Positions 34,891 through 42,961 of a stretch of DNA of 64,000 nucleotides are shown here, in pieces. The position numbers were made by a program, and so were the translations under genes. The stretch spans positions 141,636-205,635 of the forward strand of contig NZ_JTGN01000013.1 in NCBI RefSeq assembly GCF_000797495.1, written 5' to 3'. The first letter of the stretch is position 1. Every line of letters starts with the position of its first letter. Source of the stretch: Robinsoniella peoriensis (GTDB taxonomy: Bacteria; Bacillota; Clostridia; Lachnospirales; Lachnospiraceae). The notes beneath the pieces were generated by a model. The model was not told the origin of the DNA. It searched no databases and worked only from the letters and a program-made list of their open reading frames with translations.

Positions 34891-36097
34891 AAGAAGACGA
34901 AAAGCCTGCAGTTATTTTCTTATTTTACTGATGGCAGTCCAGATGGCAGGCTGCAGGAACCAGGAAAGTGACGGGCAGGAGGAAAGCAAGGCAAGGGAGG
35001 AACTGGTTCTTTGGTCCTATTATGAGACCGATGCCCAGAGAAGAGGTCTGGATAACCTTGTAAACGGGTTCAACCAGTCCCAGACCCAGTACCGTGCTTC
35101 CTGGAAGTATGTCCCCATGACCGATTTTGACAAACAACTTTCCCGTTCATATACAGAGCAAAGCCTGCCGGATATGGTTCTTATTGATAATCCCGACATG
35201 CCGGTATTTATACGCCTGGGTGTATTTGAGGATATCACACAGCAGATAGAATCCTGGAAGCTGGAAGAAGAATATTATAAGGCGGCAGTAGAAACGGTAA
35301 GCCTGGATGGAAGATATTATGGTATTCCATTTATCTGCAATAACCTGGGATTGATTTATAATAAGGAGATGTTAAAGGAAGCCGGGGTGGAACCGCCGGG
35401 TACCTGGGAAGAATTAAAGACTGCGGCGAAAGAGCTCACAGTGGGAGAGCGCAAAGGATTTTTAATGTCCGCGGTTGATTCTGAACAGGGGGCATTCCAG
35501 ATCCTGCCATGGATTTTATCAGCCGGAGAAAATCCGGATCAAATCGGAGGTGAGAAGACAAAGGAAGCTTTTGTATTTTTAGATAGTATGGTGGAGGATG
35601 GAAGCATGTCAAATGAATGCATCAATCTGACACAGATCGATGTTGCCAGAAAATTCATAGCAGGCGAAGCGGCAATGATTGAAAACGGGCCATGGATATT
35701 ATCGATGCTTCAGGAAGCAGGCATCTCTTATGGAATCACCAAACTGCCGGTGAACCGGGTGAGCAGTATGATTACCGGCGGTGAAAATATTGGTTTTATT
35801 AAAGGGAAAAATGTAGAAGGTTCCCTGAAATTTTTCCAGTACTGTATGAACGGGGAAGTTATGGAATCCTTCTGCATAAAGACCGGATCCCTGCCGGCCA
35901 AAATCAAAAAGGCAAAAAAGGTGGTTAAGAAAGACGAACAGCTGAGGGTCTTTGAAGAACAGATGGAAAAAGCGGTTGCAAGGACTTCCATACCTTCATG
36001 GTCTGCTATCTCAAAGCAGATACCAAAGAGCTTTTATCAGATGGTGTCGAAGGAAAAAACCCCGGAAGAAGCGGTGGATATGCTGCCTGAAAATTAA
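34847..36097 (+). CDS. Solute-binding lipoprotein coupled to the YesM/YesN genes
   Basis: A 416-residue family 1 extracellular binding protein. A GTG at 34847 is chosen as the start because it gives a basic n-region, a hydrophobic core and the lipobox VQMAGC. The alternative is an earlier start inside the regulator. It resembles the next gene's protein over its whole length (shared ETDAQ, SLPDxVxxD, YGIPF, TWxxxK patterns). It carries no permease genes of its own. The 44-bp overlap with the response-regulator gene suggests that its product feeds the kinase, as accessory sugar-sensing proteins do in YesMN-type systems; this is inferred from position. Confidence 0.88.
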   Translation: MKRSESRRGITGSHKRRRKACSYFLILLMAVQMAGCRNQESDGQEESKAREELVLWSYYETDAQRRGLDNLVNGFNQSQTQYRASWKYVPMTDFDKQLSRSYTEQSLPDMVLIDNPDMPVFIRLGVFEDITQQIESWKLEEEYYKAAVETVSLDGRYYGIPFICNNLGLIYNKEMLKEAGVEPPGTWEELKTAAKELTVGERKGFLMSAVDSEQGAFQILPWILSAGENPDQIGGEKTKEAFVFLDSMVEDGSMSNECINLTQIDVARKFIAGEAAMIENGPWILSMLQEAGISYGITKLPVNRVSSMITGGENIGFIKGKNVEGSLKFFQYCMNGEVMESFCIKTGSLPAKIKKAKKVVKKDEQLRVFEEQMEKAVARTSIPSWSAISKQIPKSFYQMVSKEKTPEEAVDMLPEN

Positions 36098-36133
36098 ATC
36101 CAAGAATTATCCACCATTATTAAAATATTAGAA

Positions 36134-36162
36134 TTAATCTTTAAAGGAACCTCTCTTATAAT
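36134..36162 (+). promoter_or_regulatory. Promoter before the ABC binding-protein gene
   Basis: TATAAT (36157-36162) with a weak -35, TTAATC (36134-36139), 17 bases away. A poor -35 fits activation by the upstream YesN regulator. The ATG lies at 36212. Confidence 0.55.
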
Positions 36163-36211
36163 GTACTTACCAGGAAAGATACTGGAGTCAAATATAAGGG
36201 AGGTTTTTATC

Positions 36212-37573
36212 ATGAAACTAAAGAAACTTACGGCAATGGCTCTTGCGGCAACGATGGTTTGTACAATGGCAGCAGGATGTGGAGGAAGCTCATCCTCCGG
36301 AACCACCGAAGCAGCAAAAGGTGAAACAACAGGGACGACTGCAGCTGAGACAGCAGGAACGGATGCACCGAAGGAGACAGCAGCGGCTGAAACCCAGGCA
36401 GAGACCCAGGCAGAAACTGCAGCAGCTTCCACCGGTGAAAAGAAAGAGGTTGTGATCTGGGATTATTTTGAGACAGATGCCCAGAAGGAAATGATGCAGA
36501 CTTTGATAGATGGATTTAATTCATCACAGAGTGAGTTTACGGCTACACATACATATGTGCCGTTTGCGGATTATCAGAAACAGCTTACTTTAGGACTTGC
36601 TTCCGGTGAATTACCGGATCTGGTTATCATGGACGGATGCAGTATGGCTTCTTTCATACAATTGGGACTTATGGCGGATGTATCCGATGCATCAATTGCG
36701 TGGGATGATTACCTGAAGGGTCCAATGGAGTCCACAATGATGGATGGCAAACATTACGGCATTCCTTTTGCAACAAACTGTACCGCATTATTCTATAATA
36801 AAGATTTATTTGATGCAGCAGGCGTAACTTATCCCGATGAAAATACCACATGGGATGATTTCAAGGATATGGCAGCGAAGTTAACAAAAGACGGCGTAAC
36901 CGGATTTGGTAATGCAGCAGTTGGTACAGATGAAGGTACCTTCCAGTGTCTGCAGTGGCTGTACACAGCAGGCGGCACTTACACCGATATTAAGGGCGGC
37001 GTAAAGTCTTACGATTTAATGAAAGAAATGATTGATGCAGGTTCCTGGACAAAAGAATGTGTAAACTGGACACAGTCTGATGTTAATAACAACTTTATGG
37101 CCGGAAACATTGCAATGCAGCAGAATGGACCATGGCAGATCCCAGGTATCGAAAAAGATGCTCCGGACTTAAACTATGGCGTAACAGTATTACCGAAATT
37201 TGATAAAGATTCCAGTCAGGCAACATCAATCCTCGGCGGTGAGAATATGGGCGTTGTGAAAAAAGACGATACCGCAGGTGCAGTTGCTTTCATGAAATAC
37301 TATGACCAAAATGAAGTTATGATCGATGCAATGAAGAAATATGGCTCCTTCCCTCCAAAAACGGAAGCAGCACAGGATTCTTACTGGACAGATGATCCGA
37401 TTCAGGCAGCATTTATTACTCAGCTTGAGACTTCAATCCCAAGAGGACCATCCGCATCCTGGCCATCTTATTCATCTGCAATCCAGAATGGATTCCAGGA
37501 AGTTATGACAGGTGCAAAGACGCCTGAGGAGGCAGCAGACAGTACTCAGGCTGCTGTAGACGCAGTAAAATAA
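36212..37573 (+). CDS. Sugar ABC transporter substrate-binding lipoprotein
   Basis: A 453-residue family 1 binding protein. The start at 36212 has AAGGGAGG upstream. It begins with a lipoprotein signal (MKLKKLTAMALAATMVCTMA, lipobox MAAGC), then a low-complexity threonine/alanine/glutamate linker (about residues 27-90) and the two-lobe binding domain (91-453). It is paralogous to the binding protein upstream. With the following two permeases it should form the importer for the arabino-oligosaccharides released outside by the giant hydrolase; that substrate is inferred from the locus. Confidence 0.92.
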   Translation: MKLKKLTAMALAATMVCTMAAGCGGSSSSGTTEAAKGETTGTTAAETAGTDAPKETAAAETQAETQAETAAASTGEKKEVVIWDYFETDAQKEMMQTLIDGFNSSQSEFTATHTYVPFADYQKQLTLGLASGELPDLVIMDGCSMASFIQLGLMADVSDASIAWDDYLKGPMESTMMDGKHYGIPFATNCTALFYNKDLFDAAGVTYPDENTTWDDFKDMAAKLTKDGVTGFGNAAVGTDEGTFQCLQWLYTAGGTYTDIKGGVKSYDLMKEMIDAGSWTKECVNWTQSDVNNNFMAGNIAMQQNGPWQIPGIEKDAPDLNYGVTVLPKFDKDSSQATSILGGENMGVVKKDDTAGAVAFMKYYDQNEVMIDAMKKYGSFPPKTEAAQDSYWTDDPIQAAFITQLETSIPRGPSASWPSYSSAIQNGFQEVMTGAKTPEEAADSTQAAVDAVK

Positions 37574-37581
37574 AATATTAG

Positions 37582-37764
37582 GGCGTGTTTAAACACGCTC
37601 TAGAGCATGTTTTAAAATTGCTTTCTGGCACCTGTGCGTCACAGTTTGTGGGAGATTTGTTCCGGATGAAGGGCGCGTAGCGGGCTACGTAACCTGAATT
37701 CGGGGCAAATATGCCGCAAAGTGGGGCGTGCAGATGGCAGGAATGAATTTTCAAACACGCTCTA
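37582..37764. repeat. Palindromic intergenic repeat (full copy plus minimal palindrome)
   Basis: A 21-bp perfect palindrome around GTGTTTAAACAC (37582-37602) precedes a 164-bp element (37601-37764) whose ends TAGAGCATGTTTT and CAAACACGCTCTA pair. Internal hairpins include GCGTAGC/GCTACGT. Related pieces occur at 41722-41747, 42397-42450 and 45531-45553, so it is a dispersed family. Confidence 0.75.
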
Positions 37765-37803
37765 GGGACTGCCTGGTAGACTTGCTTCCGACAGTCCCTT
37801 TTT
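37764..37803 (+). terminator. Partial terminator between binding-protein and permease genes
   Basis: AGGGACTG (37764-37771) pairs with CAGTCCCT (37792-37799), followed by TTTTT. It would leave the binding protein expressed above the permeases. Confidence 0.7.
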
Positions 37804-37826
37804 AAAAGATATGAGGAGGGATTAAC

Positions 37827-38732
37827 GTGAGACATGGTAAAAAAAAGACACCGGCTTACCTGGGAGTTATATTTGCACTTCCCGCTTTGATTTATATGAT
37901 GGTGCTGATAGGGTACCCCATGGTAAAGAACCTGTTATTAAGTTTTAAAAATGTAGATGTTTATACATTTGCAGATACGGCTTCCCAGAGTTTTGTGGGA
38001 TTGCAGAATTATGTTGATTTGTTCAGCGGAGCCGATTCTATTTTAATGAAATCAATCGGCAATACATTAATTTTTACACTTGCTTCTATATTTTTTCAGT
38101 TTGTAATCGGATTTGGACTTGCATTGTTGTTTAATAAAAAATTTCCAGGCTGCTCCTTTTTCCGTGGGGTGACTATGATATCCTGGCTTTTACCGGTAAC
38201 GGTAGCGGGACTTTTGTTTAAATTTATGTTCCAGTTAAATGGCGGAATTATTAATCAGTTCCTTACATCCGCAGGTATTCTGGATAAACCCATAGAATGG
38301 CTGCTTAATGGAAATACCGCTATGGTGGCAATTGTAGTAGCCAACATCTGGATCGGTATCCCATTTAATATGATGTTAATTCTGACCGGATTAACAACTA
38401 TTCCAACCGAAATTTACGAGAGTGCCAGTTTGGACGGTGCTTCCAAACGGCAGACCTTATTTCATATAACAGTGCCAATGATCAAACCGGCAATTATGTC
38501 GGTGCTGACACTGGGATTTGTATACACCTTCAAGGTATTTGACCTTGTATGGGTAATGACAAAAGGCGGACCGGTAAATGCTACGGAACTGGTTTCCACT
38601 TATGCATACCGGCTTTCCTTTGAAGAGTTTCAGTTTAGTAAGGGTGCGGCAGCATCGAATATCCTGTTCTTGATTTTGCTGTTTGTAGGATTTTTCTACA
38701 TCAGGACTATTGATGATGACGAGGTGATGTAA
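37827..38732 (+). CDS. Sugar ABC transporter permease, MalF/UgpA type
   Basis: A 301-residue, six-helix permease with the EAA loop as EIYESASLDGASKRQTLFHI (about residues 195-214). A GTG start at 37827 follows AGGAGGG by 6 bases, a strong ribosome site. It ends 1 bp before the next permease gene. It is one half of the transmembrane channel for the binding protein encoded upstream. No ATPase gene is near, so an unlinked MsmK-type ATPase is expected. Confidence 0.93.
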   Translation: MRHGKKKTPAYLGVIFALPALIYMMVLIGYPMVKNLLLSFKNVDVYTFADTASQSFVGLQNYVDLFSGADSILMKSIGNTLIFTLASIFFQFVIGFGLALLFNKKFPGCSFFRGVTMISWLLPVTVAGLLFKFMFQLNGGIINQFLTSAGILDKPIEWLLNGNTAMVAIVVANIWIGIPFNMMLILTGLTTIPTEIYESASLDGASKRQTLFHITVPMIKPAIMSVLTLGFVYTFKVFDLVWVMTKGGPVNATELVSTYAYRLSFEEFQFSKGAAASNILFLILLFVGFFYIRTIDDDEVM

Positions 38733-38733
38733 C

Positions 38734-39567
38734 ATGAAAAAAGAGACGAAAAATAAAATTATCTTATTAATAATCGGAGCAATCGTATTTGTTATTTTTA
38801 TATTTCCACTGTACTGGATGCTGGTTACCGCATTAAAATCGCAGGTAGAAATCTTCCAGATACCGACGCCTCTCTGGCCGAAAGAGCTGACATTCGAAGC
38901 ATTCCAAAAGCAGTTATCCGCTTCCAGTGATACGCTTAGAGGGTTCAAAAACAGTGCAATAATCGGATTTGGGGCAATGGCAATTTCCACCATACTGGCA
39001 ATTCCGGCAGCATACGGACTGGCAAGGTTTAAATTCAGAGGAAAAAAGATTATAATCCTTCTTTTCTTAATTACACAGATGCTTCCTTCCACGTTAGTAT
39101 TAACATCCCTGTACATCATGTTCTCAGGCGCAAAACTTTTAAATACATACATGGCGCCGATACTGGCAGATGCAACACTTGGTATTCCATTTTCCGTTAT
39201 TATCCTAAGAACCTATTTCCTCTCCATACCGAAAGAGCTGGATGAGGCAGCAAAAATAGATGGTTGCGGACATCTTACTGCATTTGTAAAAATCATGCTT
39301 CCTATTGCAAAACCGGGCATAGTGGTAGCTGCCGTATTTTCCTTTGTATATGCATGGGGCGATCTGATCTACGGAATTACCTTTATTACAGACCCGAATA
39401 AGAGACCGATTACATCCAGTATTTACAATTATGTACAACAGTATCAGACCTTATGGAACTCCACCATGGCATTTGGTATTATTGCAATTTTCCCGGTTAT
39501 TTTAATCTTTATCTTTATGCAGAAATATATTGTCAGCGGACTTACGAATGGTGCTGTTAAGGCTTAG
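38734..39567 (+). CDS. Sugar ABC transporter permease, MalG/UgpE type
   Basis: A 277-residue, six-helix permease. The EAA loop reads ELDEAAKIDGCGHLTAFVKI (about residues 169-188), and the C-terminus is IVSGLTNGAVKA, as usual for this class. It starts 1 bp after the preceding permease gene. With it and the upstream binding protein it forms one importer, encoded between the regulators and the GH127 enzyme. Confidence 0.93.
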   Translation: MKKETKNKIILLIIGAIVFVIFIFPLYWMLVTALKSQVEIFQIPTPLWPKELTFEAFQKQLSASSDTLRGFKNSAIIGFGAMAISTILAIPAAYGLARFKFRGKKIIILLFLITQMLPSTLVLTSLYIMFSGAKLLNTYMAPILADATLGIPFSVIILRTYFLSIPKELDEAAKIDGCGHLTAFVKIMLPIAKPGIVVAAVFSFVYAWGDLIYGITFITDPNKRPITSSIYNYVQQYQTLWNSTMAFGIIAIFPVILIFIFMQKYIVSGLTNGAVKA

Positions 39568-39637
39568 AAAATACACGAATAACAAAATACACGAATAACA
39601 AGGTACTGATGTTGATAGAAAATTTGATGCAGAAAGG

Positions 39638-39700
39638 AAGCCACGGTAGTTCTTTCAACCTGTTTTATAGTGGCTGTATTGCAGGAGCACTGCAGTATAT
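39638..39700 (+). promoter_or_regulatory. Candidate leader hairpins before the GH127 gene
   Basis: AGCCAC (39639-39644) pairs with GTGGCT (39670-39675), then TATTGCAG pairs with CTGCAGTA (39677-39700). A closely similar pair lies before the giant GH20 gene at 45508-45590. There is no T run, so it is not a terminator. A short direct repeat, AATACACGAATAAC, occurs just upstream (39569-39600). Confidence 0.4.
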
Positions 39701-39713
39701 TATGGGAAAATGA

Positions 39714-41654
39714 ATGAAACTAAAATCATTGGATTTAAAGAATATTAAAATAAGTGATGAATTCTGGTCCAGACACGTGGACCTGGTGAGAAATGTAATA
39801 ATCCCTTATCAGTGGGAGATCATGAATGACCGGGTGGCGGATGCCGAGTCCAGCCACTGCCTGGAGAATTTCAAAATAGCAGCAGGGAAAAACAGCGGAG
39901 ACTTTTACGGCGCGGTATTTCAGGATACGGATATTGCAAAATGGCTGGAAGCAGTAGGATTTTCACTGGCAGGCAATCCAGATGAAAAACTGGAAGCAAC
40001 TGCAGACGAAGTGATAGATTTGATAGCAGATGCACAGTGTGAAGATGGTTATATCAATACTTATTTTACGATAAAAGAGCCGGACAAACGCTGGAGCAAC
40101 CTCTGTGAAGGACACGAACTGTATACAGCGGGCCATTTGATGGAGGCGGCTGCAGCTTATTATGAAGGAACGGGAAAGAGGAAGTTTCTGGATTGTATGT
40201 GCAAATTTGCAGATTTGATCTGTGAGACATTTGGGGAAGAAGAGGGTAAAATCCATGGGTATCCCGGACATCAGGAAGTGGAAATTGGTCTGATTAAACT
40301 GTTTCGTATTACAAAGGAACGCAGATATCTGGATATGGCTAAGTATTTTATCGATATCAGAGGCGTGGGTGAGAACTATTTTCTAAAAGAAATGAAAAAG
40401 GACGGACATAAACGGATTTTTCCGGAATTTGCAGATTATGATACAAAGTATTCCCAGTCCCATATTCCGGTGCGTGACCAGAAAACAGCAGAAGGGCATG
40501 CCGTTCGTGCCGTATACATGTACTGTGCAATGGCTGATCTGGCTTATGAGTATCAGGATGATTCACTGATGGAAGCCTGTGAGACCCTGTGGAACAATAT
40601 GGTGAGTAAACGTATGTACATTACGGGAGGCATTGGCTCATCGGGAATCCTGGAGCGCTTTACGACGGATTATGACCTGCCGAATGAATACAATTATTCT
40701 GAGAGCTGTGCATCTATCGGTCTTGCACTCTTTGGGCTGCGTATGAATCAGATCACCAGAGACGGCAAGTATATGGAGGAAGTGGAACGCGCCCTTTATA
40801 ATACCATATTGGCGGGGATCGCCCTGGATGGCCGCAGTTTCTTTTACGTAAACCCGTTAGAAGTCTGGCCGGATGCTTGTATGCCCAGAACTTCCAAGGA
40901 ACATGTAAAGCCGGTAAGGCAGAAATGGTTTGGAGTAGCATGCTGCCCACCGAATATTGCCCGGACACTGGCATCCCTGGGACAGTATATCTACAGCACA
41001 CAGGGGGATACGGTATGGGTGAACCTGTTTGTCACAAGTGAGGTTCAGCAGAAACTGGAGTCTGGCTGTATACAGATGAAACAGGAAACCAGATTCCCAA
41101 ATGAAGGCAAGACAACTATCCACATAGAAAACCAGGAAAATGTAAAGGTTTCTCTGGCAGTCCGCATTCCGGAATACACAAAAGATCCCGTTTTCTATAG
41201 TGGCAGCGAAAAGATCATGCCGGATAAAACAGAAAAGGGATATGCATTTTTCACAGTAGACAGAAAAGAGATGGAACTTACAATGAAATTCTCCATGGAG
41301 CCGCGGCTTCTCCATGCAAATCCACTTGTAAAAGCGGATACCGGAAAAGTTGCAGTCATGAAAGGACCTTGCGTGTATTGTCTGGAGGAAACAGACAATG
41401 GAAATAATCTGCCAGGCCTGTTCCTGGATTCCGGCATAGCACTTAAGGAACACTTTGAACCGGATCTCCTGGGAGGAGTAACCGTAATAAGAGCACAGGG
41501 CAAAAGGCTTGTATCAGATGAGTGGAAAGAGGGAGAGCTGTATAAGGAATGTGCGCCAAAGATGGAAGACGCAGCATTGACTTTTGTACCGTATGCATAC
41601 TGGGGAAACCGGATTACCGGAGAAATGTTAGTCTGGGTGAGAGAGATTTTATAA
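39714..41654 (+). CDS. GH127 beta-L-arabinofuranosidase (DUF1680 type)
   Basis: A 646-residue cytoplasmic enzyme (no signal peptide) with the GH127 (alpha/alpha)6 barrel. It closely follows HypBA1 of Bifidobacterium: VIPYQWEIMNDR, CEGHELYTAGHLMEAA, GHAVRAVYMYCA, the acid/base Glu314 in LERFTTDYDLPNE, the zinc ligands Glu330 and Cys332 (SESCAS), and Cys410-Cys411 (VACCPPNIAR), of which Cys410 aligns with the nucleophile. The enzyme splits beta-1,2-linked L-arabinofuranose disaccharides, such as those on hydroxyproline of extensins, to arabinose. It follows the ABC genes and would finish the degradation of imported beta-arabinobiose. Confidence 0.94.
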   Translation: MKLKSLDLKNIKISDEFWSRHVDLVRNVIIPYQWEIMNDRVADAESSHCLENFKIAAGKNSGDFYGAVFQDTDIAKWLEAVGFSLAGNPDEKLEATADEVIDLIADAQCEDGYINTYFTIKEPDKRWSNLCEGHELYTAGHLMEAAAAYYEGTGKRKFLDCMCKFADLICETFGEEEGKIHGYPGHQEVEIGLIKLFRITKERRYLDMAKYFIDIRGVGENYFLKEMKKDGHKRIFPEFADYDTKYSQSHIPVRDQKTAEGHAVRAVYMYCAMADLAYEYQDDSLMEACETLWNNMVSKRMYITGGIGSSGILERFTTDYDLPNEYNYSESCASIGLALFGLRMNQITRDGKYMEEVERALYNTILAGIALDGRSFFYVNPLEVWPDACMPRTSKEHVKPVRQKWFGVACCPPNIARTLASLGQYIYSTQGDTVWVNLFVTSEVQQKLESGCIQMKQETRFPNEGKTTIHIENQENVKVSLAVRIPEYTKDPVFYSGSEKIMPDKTEKGYAFFTVDRKEMELTMKFSMEPRLLHANPLVKADTGKVAVMKGPCVYCLEETDNGNNLPGLFLDSGIALKEHFEPDLLGGVTVIRAQGKRLVSDEWKEGELYKECAPKMEDAALTFVPYAYWGNRITGEMLVWVREIL

Positions 41655-41678
41655 TTATATACGAAAGTATTAGACATT

Positions 41679-41708
41679 GAGCTGAGACAAATATTTGACT
41701 CAGCTCTT
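41679..41708 (+). terminator. Terminator of the GH127 gene
   Basis: A 28-bp near-perfect palindrome, GAGCTGAG...CTCAGCTC with CAAATATTTG at its centre. It is directly followed by TTTC, then by part of the palindromic repeat family (41722-41747). Confidence 0.75.
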
Positions 41709-41721
41709 TCAAAATGCGCTT

Positions 41722-41747
41722 CGAAAGCAATTTTCAAACACGCTCTA
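41722..41747 (-). repeat. Truncated copy of the palindromic repeat (end only)
   Basis: On the minus strand it reads TAGAGCGTGTTTG then AAAATTGCTTTC, the same as the left end of the 37601 copy. Only this end remains. Confidence 0.65.
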
Positions 41748-41780
41748 CAGCAGACAATTTCAATACAGATTTATTTGGAA

Positions 41781-42227
41781 TTACCACTGGCAGGAAGCGT
41801 TGTTCTCACGCTTGTTAGCGTCCATCTTCGTCTGGTGTACGGTTCCCCATGGATGCCTGGGAGGTGCATAAACGGATGAAAGCTTTAAAGGACATCTTTC
41901 GGGATTCATAATATTGTGCCAGGTTCCGGCAGGAATAAATACAGCATCTCCGGGGCACATTTCATTTTGAAATTCCGGCCGGCCTTTGCAGGAACCCATC
42001 ATTACAATGGCTTTCCCATGTTCGACTCTTATAATCTGATCCGTATCAGGATGCATTTCCCAGCCAATATCCTCACATGGAGGGATACACATTAATGTCA
42101 TTTGTACATGGCATCCCGTCCACACTGCGGTACGGAAGTTTTTATTTTGCTCTGCCATTTCCTCAACTCTCAATATACAGGGGTTAGGACCATAATCGGT
42201 CTGCCTCATACAGCAATTATTATTCAT
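41781..42227 (-). CDS. Cupin-fold protein
   Basis: A 148-residue protein with one cupin domain. The ATG at 42227 is chosen because GGAGA precedes it. The metal-site motif 1 appears as GWEMHPDTDQIIRVEHGKA (about residues 58-76) and motif 2 as GDAVFIPAGTWHNIMN. Such small cupins hold a metal and act as isomerases, dioxygenase-like enzymes or sensors. It is opposite in strand to the sugar genes and flanked by truncated copies of the palindromic repeat, so it may be an insertion into the locus. The function is not assigned. Confidence 0.82.
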   Translation of the reverse strand: MNNNCCMRQTDYGPNPCILRVEEMAEQNKNFRTAVWTGCHVQMTLMCIPPCEDIGWEMHPDTDQIIRVEHGKAIVMMGSCKGRPEFQNEMCPGDAVFIPAGTWHNIMNPERCPLKLSSVYAPPRHPWGTVHQTKMDANKRENNASCQW

Positions 42228-42396
42228 AAGAAGATTCTCCAATCAGGTTTCTATATTAAAATATGTAATTTCATTGTGAATGTGAATTTATGTTAGAATT
42301 GCAGGAAAACTGGTTACATAAACTGGCTACAAAACTGGTTTTTAGTGGGAAAAGAATTGCAATTCAGATTAAAATAAAATATAATAAGCCTATATG

Positions 42397-42450
42397 CTTT
42401 GAGCGAGATTAAATTGCTTTCCGGCAGCTGCACGCTGCGATTTGCGGATT
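42397..42450 (+). repeat. Truncated copy of the palindromic repeat (left end)
   Basis: TTGAGCGAGATT, then ATTGCTTTCCGGCAGCTG, then GATTTGCGG, resembles the 37601 copy. It faces away from the 41722 copy, so the two fragments bracket the cupin gene. Confidence 0.6.
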
Positions 42451-42467
42451 ATGAAGGAGGGAGCCCC

Positions 42468-42899
42468 ATGAAAAAGAATATCATCATGTTTATTTTTACA
42501 CTCTTTTTTCTTGGACTCCTTTTTTACGTGAAGGCAGAAGCCCATCTTGTAACCGGCGCAGGAACCAGTGCGACTGCTGACGCCAGTGGATCCGGTTACA
42601 CTTATGGCCAGCCCCGCATTTTTGCGAAGCTTACACCGGCAGATGCTCCGGCTGGAATCCAGGAAAAAGTACTGACACAGGGAATTACGAATTTTGTGGA
42701 AGAACGGAATAACCAAAGGCAGTTTAACGGAAGCGTACTGGCGGTTTTATTGTATATTGCAACAAATGTATTATTGGGCAGCGCACGGAGCAGTTTGTTC
42801 TGGATACTGTCTATTTGTCTTACATTTTCATGTATTCTGATCAGTCAGGTTCATATCTTACACCAATCCGATGGAAAGAAACGTACTGTTATCTTTTAG
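42468..42899 (+). CDS. Small membrane protein of unknown function
   Basis: A 143-residue protein from the ATG at 42468, which follows GAAGGAGGG. An N-terminal hydrophobic segment (about 4-22) looks like a signal anchor, an outside region of about 70 residues follows, and two hydrophobic segments lie near the C-terminus (about 88-122). No family is recognised. It lies 62 bp upstream of the SecDF gene on the same strand, so it may serve the export machinery, but nothing in its sequence proves this. Confidence 0.65.
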   Translation: MKKNIIMFIFTLFFLGLLFYVKAEAHLVTGAGTSATADASGSGYTYGQPRIFAKLTPADAPAGIQEKVLTQGITNFVEERNNQRQFNGSVLAVLLYIATNVLLGSARSSLFWILSICLTFSCILISQVHILHQSDGKKRTVIF

Positions 42900-42961
42900 T
42901 ATTTCATTAAAAATTTAAGAAGTGAAATTCACAAAAAGAAGATAATCAGGAGGATCGTACT

